Shown one piece after another: positions 34,325 to 45,740 of a DNA stretch of 64,000 bases (its first letter is position 1; every line of letters begins with the position of its first letter). The stretch spans positions 7,475,161 to 7,539,160 of the forward strand of contig NC_080570.1 in the NCBI RefSeq assembly GCF_030247185.1, written 5' to 3'. Position numbers and translations under genes: made by a program. Below the pieces are notes generated by a model. The model saw nothing but the letters and a program-made list of their open reading frames with translations, did no database searches and had not been told where the DNA came from. The DNA comes from Malaya genurostris. Taxonomy: Eukaryota; Arthropoda; Insecta; Diptera; Culicidae.

Positions 34325-34675
34325 TACACTGTGGTCTTTTTTACGCTTTATTTACGCGAATTTTCAAAGTCATCCGTTTTTCTTGTTTTGTCTTTAAAAA
34401 GCATGAAACGTCGAGATCTGGCGTTATCCCGAATTTTTTTAGTTCTACTCTCTGACACTTTATTCTAATTTTGTGAATTTTTTACGTGGATTTCCGAAGT
34501 TACGCGGTTTTTTACGTTTTCATGCATTTTCAGATCTGAACGTTTCATACATTTCTAAGATATTTGGAATACAAAAAAGCGGTTTTTCTACGCGGATTTC
34601 CAAAGTTAGGCGATTTTTGTTTTGCGCGGTTTTTTTTACGCGGTACGTATTCCCGCGTTAAAAAAGACCTCAGTG
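34325..34675. mobile_element. ACGCGG-rich MITE, near complete
   Basis: The left end ACACTGTGGTCTTTTTTACG and the right end, in reverse, ACACTGAGGTCTTTTTTAACG form inverted termini about 350 bases apart. Internal motifs are GATTTCCGAAGTTACGCGG and GCGGTACGTATTCCCGCG. Non-autonomous. Confidence 0.75.
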
Positions 34676-34769
34676 TGTTGCCGAATAGAGTTTGTTTGGG
34701 AAATTACTCATAAGATCAGAATGACTGATTTCAAAGAATTGGCTTTTTTTACATCGTCACTCACTGGTC

Positions 34770-35284
34770 AGGGTCATTTCGCCGTAAGTGATTTTGCCGA
34801 AAACCGTTTCACCGAAAGCCATTTCTCCGAATGCCATTTCACCGAAAGCAATTTCGTCGAATGCCATTTCACCGAAAAGATCATAAAGAATATCTAAGTC
34901 GGCCAGATCTCGACGTTTCATGCATTTCTAAGATATTTGGAATTGAAACAATTCGGATTCCGAAATCTAAATTTTTTTCCAAATCCCAAAGTCGATTGAA
35001 AAAAACTTTTTTAAATCGCACCAGATCTCGACGTTTCATCCATTCTAAGACATTATGATTTTACAGTTGGCATGGCCTCGGTGACTTTGTGCTACCGAGC
35101 CCAATTTCGGTTATGTGGCTACGCTTATCCAGAAGACACAAAAACAAATAAATATTGTTGATGAAGAGCCAGAATTTGTAGTTTTCTGATTAATTATGTG
35201 ATGAATTCGAAATTACCCTTTTGGTGAAATGTCCCTTTCGATGTAATGACCAATTCGGCAAAATGACCCGCTCCCCAAGGAAAC
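34770..35284 (+). repeat. TTCGCCGAAA minisatellite fragments and unknown intron DNA
   Basis: A dense cluster at 34775-34890 (CATTTCGCCG, CATTTCACCGAAAGC and similar units) and a weaker one at 35215-35270. Between them the sequence has no recognised feature. Confidence 0.65.
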
Positions 35285-35705
35285 ATACTCCGGAAATTTA
35301 AAATTTGCACTTTCTTATTCCGGAACCGGATTACGGATACGGACAAAATTCAACAGTAGTCTATGAAGTTATGAGAACTTCTATTCAAAGATGTCGGATT
35401 TCGGGAAAATTCAAAAGCTGTCTACGGGACCAGCAGTGCTTTCATCGGAATCTATCTTTGTGGAAATCGGTTCAACCATCTCTAAGAACACTAATTGCTC
35501 TAATTTGTGACTTTTTACACATATCATCCTGTCAATCTAGAAACGGGAGTCGGATCCGGATAAAATTCAGTTGCAGGTGCATGGAATCCCGAGATCTTTC
35601 ACTTGAATCTTGATGCATGAAGATCGTTTCTGCAATCCCCGAAAAAATCTAGTTCACAAACAGACGTTTTCCGATTTCGACCAACTGAGTCGAATGGTAT
35701 ATTCA
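35285..35705 (+). repeat. 150-bp repeat family, orientation A, three units
   Basis: CCGGAACCGGATTACGGATAC, AAACGGGAGTCGGATCCGG and intervening CGGTTCAACCATCTCT blocks recur at roughly 150-200 bases, ending with GACCAACTGAGTCGAATGG. Confidence 0.75.
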
Positions 35706-36619
35706 TTCACAATTTTCGACCTATGTTTTTCGTTTTTGACATATTGAAACCTCTGAATTGAACATTTCTATCAGACTTATGAGATCACAAGTTCGTAAAG
35801 CCTCATCACGACAACGCACGGCCACAAGTTGAAAGTCCAGTCAGGTACTATTTGGACAATAGTGAAAGAAATTGCAACCTTGCCAATATTATACAGCCTG
35901 GTTACCAAGACAGAAAACGCGAGTATTTTGGAAGTAAGGAAAGTATTTATTTCAATCATTCTTTACAGTGCAAAACTTTGAAAACTTCGACGCAATCATT
36001 TAGCAAACACTGTATTCGCCACCACTATTGAAAATGATCTGACACCTTTGGGAGATACACTCGTCGTTGACTCGGTTTTCAGCGTAATTTTTTGAAAGTC
36101 TTTGGATTTTCCCAAGAGAGTCGTTTTAGATTGTGGCCAGGTTGACTTTCCTGGCTCTCCATGATAGCCCAGCAATTTTCGATCGAAAGATTTTGGAGGA
36201 CCAGTCCAGTTTTCCTCCTTCCTAGGAACGACAGAAGTGATGATTTCATATGACTTCGTTAGTAAACTTAGAACAATTATTTCCGTGCTTTTCATTTCAG
36301 TACAAGCACTAAAAACTGTTTTTTGTTTTAATACATTCCAGAGGTTTCTATACTTCTCTGTTTAACATCTTACAAGGAAAAATATCGTGTCGATTGGTTC
36401 AGTAGTTTTTTTTACCGTGTCAAGACGTGTGAGACGCGCTTCAAAGGAGTAAATTCAACGAATTGTGTTTTCGCAAGTACTCAAAATTCGACTTTGTAGC
36501 TTCACAATTATGTTTTCAGATAGTATAACAACCGATTTAAAGCAGTAAAAATCTCTTCTCAAAATACCTGGTGGAGTGATTATGTCTTTCTCACATTACT
36601 CATGTTTTCATAAATATTA
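35706..36619. other. Intron DNA, nothing recognised
   Basis: Short open frames on the minus strand (for example 35996-36295) show no family features. The motif GGTGGAGTGATTATGTCTTTC at about 36570 resembles a decayed CCACCTAGTG-family terminus. Confidence 0.4.
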
Positions 36620-37390
36620 CTTAGGGGTTCTTTAAAAAACTTTTTATTGAATCTTGAAAAAAAAAGTTCATTCGGGTATAAAATAGCAAAACCTTTCCAA
36701 TTTTTGTAGAAAGTTTTGAGCCATATTTATAAGATTTTTTCCATGTTTCGCATCGTCGCTCCTAAACGACGGTTTGAAACTATTAGCCCTCATCACCTTG
36801 TAATTCCGGAACCGGAAGTCGGATCCAGGTGAAATTTACGACTTTTGTATACGACCGTAATACTTTTCATTTGAATTTAAGTTTATGAGAAGTCGGAGTG
36901 AGCTTAGATTGGGCATATTGGATCGCTATTTCCGACACTTTCGGAACCGGAAACTCAGGAACGGTTTAACTGAAGTGGGCTTTTTTCAGCATTTTCCAAT
37001 AAGATCTATGTACAAACTAGATTTGATTAAAATTTTTACACTAGTCACTCTGTTATTTCGGAAACGAAAGTTATATCAAGATAAAATTTAGGAATTTTGA
37101 ATGACACTTTAATACCTTTAATTCCAATCTAAGATTGAAAAAAATCGGTTCAGTCTTCACAGAGAAAATTTAGTCCATATATTTACATTTTTGTTTTGAA
37201 CAAATCACCCTGTAATTTCGGACCCGAAAGTCGGAGTCAAATAAAAATCAGAAACCTTGTATGGGATCACAAGACCTTTCGTTTGAATGTAAGTTTGTCA
37301 AAGGCATGCATGAACACAGACGTTTGCTGATCTCGACGAACTGATCCGATTGAATTAGGTTCAAAAATCGGTGAGATTCTTGAAGTAATC
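36620..37390 (+). repeat. 150-bp repeat family, orientation A, several units
   Basis: CCGGAACCGGAAGTCGGATCC (36812), a diverged unit near 37060 and CCGAAAGTCGGAGTC (37224) with ACCTTTCGTTTGAATG blocks between them. It ends with GACGAACTGATCCGATTGAA. Confidence 0.7.
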
Positions 37391-37411
37391 CAAATTCCAT
37401 TTGTTAGCAGT

Positions 37412-37554
37412 TCAAATAAATAAAACTATACTTTTCGAGTTTGCATAATTCTTAGTGACATTCTCGTTATCGTTGGGCAACGGTTGCGGGTAGTTTGTTT
37501 CGTAGATTACACATTCATCGATTTTTTTAATCCCGGATTCACAGCTTTCAACAC
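37412..37554 (-). other. Unidentified small exon-like frame (KKIDECVIYETNY)
   Basis: The minus strand has TTCCTTTTAG, a good splice acceptor, followed by a frame encoding CESGIKKIDECVIYETNYPQ and ending in VLFI* at about 37412. Its composition is not repeat-like, and two cysteines are spaced as in small secreted insect proteins. Upstream, CCCAAGG|GTAAAC 58 bases before the acceptor could be a donor for a short intron, but the joined frame meets a stop, and a TATTTAAA lies near 37806. I do not recognise the protein. It could be a degraded nested gene or chance. Confidence 0.2.
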
Positions 37555-37729
37555 CTAAAAGGAATAAAATTCTCATATTTCCCAGAAAAAAACATTCGAA
37601 CCAAAAGTTTACCCTTGGGCGATTCCGTAAAAAGATTCCATAAAACAAGTTATGGTTATTTCTGACCGTAAATTCACAATTCGTCCGATGCGGTATGGAT
37701 GGAGAATGTAAACCCCTAAGCACTTAACT

Positions 37730-39960
37730 TATCCGTTTAATCCGGTCCTTGCTCATGTGCAGTGCTATCTCGAAGAGCTGGATGAATTGCGGATACGGTT
37801 TTAAATACTGGTCTGTTGCTAGGCTGCTTGCTTGCCTCTCAACGCATGGCCAACTTCGATTCGCTTGTCCGATTTCCTGGATGGCTGACTGGTTTCCCGC
37901 ATTACCCACATCTCTGGTAAAGTTTGTAACTGAAAAACTTGCCCATCATCTGTCAATGTCACTTTAGTTAAAGCCTGCATGTTACCTGGTCGCCAGGCGA
38001 GTGGAAAAAGCTAGTAAAGATCTAGTACTATCTAGTATTTAAATGACTGGCGAATCGCATCTCATGTGACACGGACTAACCCAACCTACCGGTTGGTTAG
38101 AGAGTTAGTGCACGGCGGCAATGACATAAATTACCTACCGCAAAACAACTATCCGGCAAACATTTGGTTCGAAGTTTAGAGTGGGCAGTGTGCAATTCCC
38201 GTCGATCTATCAGTACCGTCTGCACACAAACACACACACACACCGAAAATGAAAGAGCCGTCAAATGTCAGAACACTTATTGCAACGCTGCACCCACGTT
38301 CGAGGAGGCGAAACTGTTCGAGTTACTGCTGCTGGTGGTGGGTAGCTGCCGTGGTGCGGATGCACATCCAACATCATTTGCATTCTGGACTGTGCACGGC
38401 TCCTGCGGATTGCATAATCATAGACAATCCTACACATACACACACATGCAAGCTTACACGAACGAGAGTCGAACGATGGAACGACGACTCAACGGTGCCA
38501 ATAGTTGGCCTTGAATGTACTAGTTTTTTCTGTTGTTTTATCGCCGATGCACTTCCCCGCCGCTAGTATCTGCGTCATTCGGTGCCTACTAGATTGCTGC
38601 TTTTGGTCGTAACCGAACGGAAGTTACCAGCGTGGCCGTAACTATCGCAACTTCTCATAAACTATTCAGAACATTTGAATGGATCGCCTGGTCTAATGGA
38701 TTGTTTCAAATATGCAAACCGTGTCCGTTCGGGTAATTACGATAATCGGTCCGGTCCGGTCCGGTCCCAGTGGATCACTTCGGTATTGTCCCGCATGCGA
38801 TAAGCCTTCCAACAACACGATGCCAACTGCAAACAGAACATTCCGTAATTGTGGCAATTCTGGTGGTTTATTGATTCGTCGAGCGCAAAAAATAAATCCC
38901 ATGATTTCAGTCGGACTCGACAGAAGCACATTTCCGTGATACCGCGCGTGTCTCTGATACTGATAAGCGGTTCTTATTTTGTGTCTGCTAATCGCATTCG
39001 CATTGCACAAAGAAGTGCATTCTGTGCAAATAAAGACAACGGCACTCGTCGCTCGCTGCACTCAAGTAGCCTGTGTGCATCCATCTATCGTCCACGAGGG
39101 GCGGAATCGAGATCGTTCCAATATTTACTCATCTTGTATAATTCGGTGTCCGACGGTAGTCGGTAAGGGGGTCACAGGGGGGGAGGGGCATGCCTTTGAA
39201 ACAGCGAAACAAGAAGCTTTCTGTTTGAGAGATAGAACAGCTCGGCTGGAAAAAAATCAGAAATTATTTGCTAGAAAAATGACGCAAGCCCATCGAAGTA
39301 GGCTAGGCCAACCAACCGCTAGAGTTCGACATTTTCAATGATGGCCGCCAATTCAGTGACAGCCGCGCACAGAGTCTAATGCGAATCCTAGCGCTCAGAT
39401 TGCAACGACCCGGGGACAATTCGAATGTAAATGTGCATGCGGTGCATCATCTGCAGGCAGCGTGTGCATGGCACGACGAAAAAGAGACGGAGAGATCGGA
39501 GGCAAAAAAAAACCGGAATATCTGACAAGAAGGCCGCACCCAATTGCGCGTTCTTCTACCCTACTAGCTCACTGACTGACTTCGGTCCGCTACTGGAACT
39601 ACTTGGAACTTGCTTAGAAGTGTGCACTAGCAAAAGATCGTATCGGTTCTTTTTTTTTTTTTGCTAGGCACTGAATGTGAGGGGCAGGCAGGGGTCGCTG
39701 CAATTGAGGTCAGTGCAATCGGTGATACTGGCTTGGCTGGCTGGTGACGGGCGATGGCGATGATTACACGATGATGACTTATTGTCGCGCTTCGTTTGGA
39801 AAATGTCAGTTGTCCTGAACCGGCGAACGGTTGAAGAATAGGCGCAGTGTGCAACCACGGGCGAGATGTAAATCATTTTACACATGATGCAACCCGACAG
39901 CACTGCTGGTACTAAGTCGAGTCGCAGACAAAAATAGCCAAGCTATTGGCTACCCGGATG
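37730..39960. other. GC-richer low-copy island in the Syp first intron
   Basis: About 2.2 kb of repeat-free DNA with short CA runs (about 38228-38243) and a T run near 39650. Frames up to about 120 codons on both strands have no domains. It is probably regulatory or an unrecognised leader exon. Confidence 0.4.
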
Positions 39961-40634
39961 CGAAGATTAGATGAAAATGTTCTTCTGGAATAATTTTATA
40001 TCGATACCCAACGAAAACCAGACTGAAAAACCTTTTTTAATCTCAGATTGCTTATATTTTCAAAAACTCTGTCAAGAATTTTTTTTCAAACTTCATTAAA
40101 ATCACTTTCTTTGGGTATAAACTACCATAACCATTTCAATTTGTAAACAATTATGTCAAGTTAATATAGATTTAAATTTGGCAACCCTGAAAGCTATACA
40201 AAATTGATCAAAGCATGCTGTGTGCTAAGCGAAGATGTTTTCTTCTTCCGTACCAGCAAGTACCGATGCGTATCGGCTTTGCATAATTTTGTAAAACAGT
40301 TTGAAAGTTTTGTCGCTCATCGCTCTATAATTTCGAAACCGAAAGTCGGATCTGGATGAAATTGCACAGTATCTTCTAAGGCAATGAGTGCTTTAATTTG
40401 AATCATTGAATCATTTGTGAAAATCGGTCTATCCGTTGCTAAGAAGTCGGAATGAGTTCCGTTTTTGAAGTTTTTCTTTATTATTACCGGCGCTTTCGAA
40501 AGCGGTTCTCATAGATTTGAACATATTATAGATTTGAACATTATTCGGTCTCATAGATTTGAACATATTACCTTGTCATTCCGGAACCGGAAGTCGGATG
40601 AAGAAACAATTCAATAGCAAGTTATGGGATCATA

Positions 40635-41917
40635 ACAGATCGGCTGAAAAGTTCGTATCGTTTTTATGAGAGGGCGCCACTAGAATTAAATCCATACCAT
40701 TCTCAGTTAGTACCAACCTTCAAAAGATACGTGTATAAATTTGACAGCTGTCTGATTATTAGTTTGTGAGATATTGCATTTTGAGTGAAGCCACTTTTGT
40801 TATTGTGAAAAAAATGGAAAAAAGGAATTTCGTGTGTTGATGAATCACTACTTTTTGATGAAAAAAAGTGCCGCCGATACCAAAAAATGGCTTGATGAGT
40901 GTTATCCAGACTCTGCACCGGGCGAAGCAACAATTCGTAAGTGGTTTGCAAAATTTCGTACTGGTCATATGAGCACCGAAGACGATGAACGCAGTGGTCG
41001 TCCAAAAGAGGCTGCTACCGATGAAAACGTGAAAAAATCCACAAAATGATTTTCAATGACCGTAAAGTGAAGTTGATCGAGATACCTGACACCCTAAAGA
41101 TATCAAAGGAACGTGTTGGACATATTATTCACGAATATTTGGATATGAGAAAGCTTTGTGCAAAATGGGTGCCGCGTGAGCTCACAATCGATCAAAAACA
41201 ACAATGAATTGATGATTCTGAGCAGTGTTTGGAGTTGTTATATCGAAATAAAACCAATTTTTTCGTCGATATATAACAATGGACGAAACATGGCTCCATC
41301 ACTTCACTCCGGAGTCCAATCGACAGTCAGCTGAGTGGACTGCACGCGATGAACCGAACCCAAAGCGTGGAAAGACTCAACAATCGGCCGGTAAGGTTAT
41401 GGCGTCTGTATTTTGGGATTCGCATGGTATAATTTTCATCGACTACCTTGAAAAGGGAAAAACCATCAACAGTGACTATTATATAGCGTTATTAGAGCGT
41501 TTGAAGGACGAAATTTCAAAAAAACGGCCTCATTTGAAGAAGAAAAAAGTTTTGTTTCATCAAGACAATGCACCGTGTCACAAGTCAATGAAAACCATGC
41601 TGAAATTGAACGAATTAGGCTTCGAATTGCTCCCTCATCCACCGTATTCTCCAGATTCGGCCCCCAGTGACTTTTTCCTGTTCTCAGACCTCAAGAGAAT
41701 GCTCGCTGGTAAAATATTTAGAAGCAATGAAGAGGTAATCGCTGAAACTGAGGCCTATTTTGAGGCAAAGGACAAATCGTACTACAAAAATGGTATCGAA
41801 AAGTTGGAAGATCGCTATAATCGCTGTATCGCCTCTGATGGCAATTATGTAGAATAATAAAAACGGCAAAAAAATGTGTGTTTCTATTAAACGATACGAA
41901 CTTTTCAGCCGAACTGT
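40635..41917 (+). mobile_element. Full-length mariner element, TA target duplication
   Basis: A 1283-bp element flanked by TA at 40633-40634 and 41918-41919. The inverted termini are ACAGATCGGCTGAAAAGTTC at the left and, from the right, ACAGTTCGGCTGAAAAGTTC, each continuing GTATCGTTT. The length is typical of an intact mariner. It sits in a copy of the 150-bp family, and the empty site can be deduced from sister repeats. Confidence 0.95.
40814..41857 (+). pseudogene. mariner transposase (DD34D), broken by frameshifts and a stop
   Basis: The transposase would bind the inverted ends through two N-terminal helix-turn-helix motifs and cut DNA with an Asp-Asp-Asp site. Visible parts are WLDECYPDSAPGEATIRKWF, the linker DDERSGRPKEA, the second HTH LKISKERVGHIIHEY, catalytic DETW, catalytic HQDNAPCH and, 34 residues later, the third Asp in PDSAPSDFF, ending DGNYVE. 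Compared with the 57-kb copy, single bases are missing just after the start codon, near 41034 and near 41260, and there is a TGA at 41205-41207 where the other copy has an Arg codon. The last 192 codons are uninterrupted. It is inactive as it stands. It belongs with the cecropia/mellifera-like mariners, subfamily not resolved. Confidence 0.94.
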
Positions 41918-42114
41918 TAAGACCTTTTGTTTAAATCAAAGTTTGTAATTATCGGTTCAACCATCTCCGATTGATTGACAATTTTTCCAATTGTTTTGGT
42001 ACATATCATCCTGTAATTCTCGGAAACGGAAGTCGGATCGGGATAAATCCAATAGCGATCTATGGGTTCATAAAACCTTTCATTTGAATCTGAGTTTGTG
42101 AATATCGGTTTAGT

Positions 42115-42830
42115 TTAGGGTTCGTCTGATTTCGGGTTTGAATACCTCAAAAACCGGCTAACTCTAATTTTTAAACCAAAACCCGACCCGTACCCGATAA
42201 AACAAATAAAAATCTTAACCCGTATCTGACCCGAATCTGTCAAAATTTCTATTTTAAGCCCTAACTTGGTCCGACTCCTTCGGGTTCATTTTTAGGTTTG
42301 AATAACCGAAACCCGGCCACCTCTAAATGCAAATGTTTAATCCCGAACCCGTCGAAAAAATTGAAAATCCTAACCCGAACCCGAACCGAAGCCGTCAATT
42401 TTTCAATATTTAAGCCATAACTTGATTGGACCCCGTCGGGTTTGTTTTTGAGTTTGATTTCGAGTTCGAATACCCGAAACTCGACCGACTCTAAACGCAA
42501 ATTTTTGAACTCGTACCCGATACGATAAAAAAAAAACTCGTAATCCGTATCTGTAAAAATTTTTAATTTTAAGCTCGAACTTGACTCGACCCGATATTCG
42601 AGTTTGAATGTAAATTTTTGAACCAGATCCGTCCCCAGAGACCAGATACCGCCAAACTTTTCTATTTTTCAGCCCGAACCCGACCCCGTTTCTGCCAGGT
42701 TCGTTTTCGGGTCTGATTTCGGGTTTGAATACCCGAAAGCCGGTCGACTCGTAAATTTTTAAACCCGTACCCGATGAAAAAAATAAAAATCCTAAACCGG
42801 AACTGAACCTGGATTCTGCAACGGAATTAC
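42115..42830 (+). repeat. CCCGAACCCGA-rich tandem satellite, about 150-165-base period
   Basis: Blocks CGGGTTTGAATACC, CGACTCTAAATGCAAATTTT, AACCCGAACCCG and TTTTAAGCCCGAACTTG recur with unit starts near 42133, 42290, 42455, 42600 and 42720. It is degenerate and has no coding potential. Confidence 0.85.
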
Positions 42831-43399
42831 CAAACTTGAATTTAGGGAACTAAAGTTCAGGAAGAATCCTGATTGAAAATTTATTCTAAAATTCCTGTCC
42901 AGAATTCACATCAGTGATGCCATCTTTTTCTTGAGATCAAATCCGTAGATTTGGCATCGTTGATTCAGATTAGGAATTATGTTTCAGAATTTACACCGAG
43001 GTCTTTTTTTACGCGAGAGCTACGAATTACGTGCAAACAAAACCACGCAAAAAAAAACTGCGTAAATTCGCATATCCGAGTAAAAAACCGTAAAACTAAA
43101 AAAATGTTTTGTTGATGCTAATTGTCTTAGAAATTCATGAAACGTAAAATAATCGACTTTAGGACATTGAGATAAATTTTTGAGATTTTCGAAACTGACA
43201 TTTTTTTTGGATACCAAATGTCTTAGAAATTCATTAAATGTCAAGATCTATTGTAATCTCAATAAATATGTTTGTGGAAAAATCGAATATTTTCTAAGTG
43301 TCAGAGAGTCGAGTTAAAATTTTTTTTTGAGATAAAATCAAATCTCGACTGCATTTCTAGGACAAAACAATAAAACTAGATTGGAACCAACAAGATCTT
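42831..43399. mobile_element. ACGCGG-rich MITE, left half
   Basis: ACACCGAGGTCTTTTTTTAC at about 42993 starts a copy whose right end (ACGTAAAAAAATATCCCAGTG) appears at about 43910. The sequence between 43400 and 43860 is foreign. Before 42990 there is a short GAATTC-type repeat run. Confidence 0.5.
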
Positions 43400-43860
43400 T
43401 TTTTTGTCACTAACTTTTTCGTTCCCCCTTCCCCCGTCTCTCCACCATCTCTATGCCAACTAATTAGATCTCTGTTGTTTTCAGACATTTTTTCCCACAT
43501 CCCCTTTTTATCCCGCTTTCCACAATATTTACTTTTTTTGTTTCATTCTCTTCCGTAACATTACCGCCCACGGAAGACCGCTCCAGTCGATGACCAGCAT
43601 GCGGGCCACCCGCCGGGCCTTCGTAGACTGGGAGTGTTTCCCGCGGACTCACACGAACCGGCCATAGATATTTAAAATCGCTATCTGGAAGACTCATGAA
43701 ATATTCAATTCACTGTCGATTTTCGAGAATCCGAGACGACATAATCTAATGATACTAGTCTAGTTTTTAGTTAGTCGTTAAGATTAGAAATTACTCTTGA
43801 CATCTTAGAGCTTAAGCAGTGTGCCTAAAAATATATTATTGAATAAAAAAAGATAAAACC
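43400..43860 (+). mobile_element. Probable 3' end of a non-LTR retrotransposon
   Basis: GC-richer sequence with clustered short motifs is followed by an AT-rich tail with AATAAA-like signals and an A run (TTATTGAATAAAAAAAGATA, 43839-43858). The left side is abrupt. This is the shape of a 5'-truncated LINE insertion inside the MITE. No reverse transcriptase motif is left, so the clade cannot be named. Confidence 0.35.
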
Positions 43861-43914
43861 AGAAAACTTCAAACGTAACTCGTAGAAATCCACGTAAAAA
43901 AATATCCCAGTGTT

Positions 43915-44395
43915 GGTTCAGAATACAGGTTCAGAATCAAGTTTTTAAAGTCAGTTCCCGAATCCAGGTTCAGAATTGTGGTCAATGGATTCGAGGAACA
44001 GAAATGTTGACCTCGGTTATGGACCTGATCTGGAACTTAATTCGAGAACTGAAACTGAATTTTTCGTGTTAGAATTCCAGTCCATTTCTCTGTTCTAGAA
44101 TTCAGTTCCAAAATTTTGGTTCAGATTTCGATTCCAAAGTTCAGAACCCGAAATCAGCTCCTGGTCTAGAATTCAGTTTCAGAATTTGGAATCTGGATTC
44201 TAGAATTCGAACTGAATTCTGGACTGAACCGGAATTTTTGTTCTAGAGTTTCAGTCAAAATCTCAGTTCCAGAATTTTGGTTCAGACTTCAGTTCCAATA
44301 TTCTCAGAAACCCAAATTCAGCTCCTGTTCTAAAATTCAGTTTCAGAATTCTGAACTTCGGTTCTGGAATTAGAACTGAATGTTTGACTTGCTAA
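43915..44395 (+). repeat. TTCAGTTCCAGAATTC minisatellite
   Basis: Irregular 20-25-base units such as AGAATTCAGTTTCAGAATTT and TCTGGAACTGAATT. The same family occurs at 44665-44790, 51665-51880, 56590-57073, 58048-58200, 58950-59060 and 60240-60400. Confidence 0.8.
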
Positions 44396-44640
44396 CCGCA
44401 GTCGCCATGCATGACCGAGCGTTGTCGTGGTAAAAAATTACGAACTCGTGCTGGTGTGTTTCGCATCCGGACCATATGTCCTACAAAAACATTTAAACTG
44501 GGAACAATAAATTCAACGTTACTGTTCCGAAGCTAATAGTGGCACCAACTTTCCGCTTTCCTGATATATTATGCAAACGATATGGATAGTCGCTTTTTAA
44601 GTGGAATTGATTAATTAACCCTGAACTTCTACTCGAAGAG
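44396..44640 (-). pseudogene. Transposase relic with HDNAR motif, copy 1
   Basis: The minus strand encodes EFVIFYHDNARSCM, the second-aspartate region of a mariner-type DDE transposase. The surrounding sequence has no further recognisable transposase. A diverged copy of the whole segment, including CTTTCCGCTTTCCTGATAT and TTCTACTCGAAGAGGC, lies at 44775-45055. Confidence 0.45.
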
Positions 44641-44774
44641 GCAGTTGTTTTTTTCCTTTTTTTGTAATAGAGACCTGGATTCTAGAGTTAAACTCGAGAA
44701 CTGAAACTAAATTGTTGTTCTAGAATCCTCAGTTCCAGAATTTTGAACATATGTTCTGAAATTAGAACTGAATT

Positions 44775-45055
44775 TTTGACCTACTGACCGGAGCCACCAT
44801 GTATGACCGAGCGTTGTCGTGGAGAAAAAATACCAATTATCAAATTACCAAATACAAAAAGAATATTCCCTTCAAAAGCTTTCAGTTGGAAACAATAAAT
44901 TTAAAGTTAATGTTCGAAAGCTACTGGTGACGTCAACTTTCCGCTTTCCTGATATTTCATGCAAGAAATATTGATTTGATATTAAGTTCCTAGTTGCATT
45001 TTAAATGGAATTGATGTAATAACCTTAACTTCTACTCGAAGAGGCGGTTGTTGTT
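44775..45055 (-). pseudogene. Transposase relic with HDNAR motif, copy 2
   Basis: Encodes LHDNARSYMVAPV on the minus strand, close to the second-aspartate motif of mariner-like transposases. It is arranged as a direct duplicate of 44396-44640 about 380 bases away, and both copies are bordered by the AGTTCCAGAATT minisatellite. Confidence 0.45.
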
Positions 45056-45510
45056 TCTATTTTGTTTAATTTTGTTTATAGAGTTTTCAATTTTATAGTA
45101 AATCTCAGCCTCTCAGCTCAGATAAGTTTTCCGACCGCTAAAAGCAAAGTAGGCCTCGTGAAAGACTATGACCAGCACGACATGCCCGTTCTTTAGGCTG
45201 TAGGTATTTCATTCCAATGTGTTTCTTAACTATTTCTCCTGTCTGCTAACTAATCACAGCTTTATAAACAATCAATTTCCTGTTGTTCATCTTCGTATTG
45301 CAATGAAACGTTAAAAAAACTATTCCGGTTATCGGCAACCCTTGTTAGTCGGTAAATATAAAATATGTATTTCAAGTATCTGGATGTTGTCAAAAAAAAA
45401 GATGAAGACGTTTTATGCCTGTTGGAGAACGAGATAACTATTTACTGTCGAAATTAATAATCATAAGGGAGCGCGCTGGAGCAAATTGACGACCGACTAG
45501 GATCCAAATA
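45056..45510. other. Intron DNA, nothing recognised
   Basis: No supported feature. Confidence 0.45.
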
Positions 45511-45740
45511 AAAAAATGCATAGAGCACTGGTCTTACAAGCCAGTTGTCGTATGTTCGAGCCCCGACCTGGAAGGATTCGCAGTGTTCGTGGGATCGTAG
45601 CATCAGCCATACAATGGTTCTGTGCGCTAAGAATTGGCTGCGAGGTCGAATTCCACAAAATGAATGTGGTACCAAGGCTTTGCTTTGCTTGCATATGGAC
45701 AAGACATTCGGAGCCATTGGTAAAATTATAGTACTCTACT
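45511..45740 (+). mobile_element. SINE derived from tRNA-Val (UAC)
   Basis: The head contains an anticodon stem CTGGT/GCCAG around the seven-base loop CTTACAA (anticodon TAC at 45535-45537) and a B box GTTCGAGCCCC (45554-45564). A TAGAGCACTGG stretch corresponds to the A-box side. The acceptor stem is not preserved, and about 170 bases of unrelated body follow, so this is a SINE rather than a tRNA gene. The tail motif ACATTCGGAGCCATTGGTAA recurs in part at about 45980 and 49247. Confidence 0.75.

Larger units (their letters stand above)
40060..42115 (+). repeat. 150-bp repeat family, orientation A, interrupted by mariner
   Basis: CCGAAAGTCGGATCTGG (40340), CCGGAACCGGAAGTCGGATG (40580) and GGAAACGGAAGTCGGATCGG (42025) units are present. 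The TATGGGATCATA|AGACCTTTTG sequence is split precisely by the element at 40635-41917. Confidence 0.8.

Noticed and set aside
38229..38243. CA microsatellite as a regulatory element
   Set aside because: Short simple repeat without further evidence.
45521..45570. tRNA-Val gene
   Set aside because: No acceptor stem pairing and a 170-base unrelated body, so it is a SINE head.
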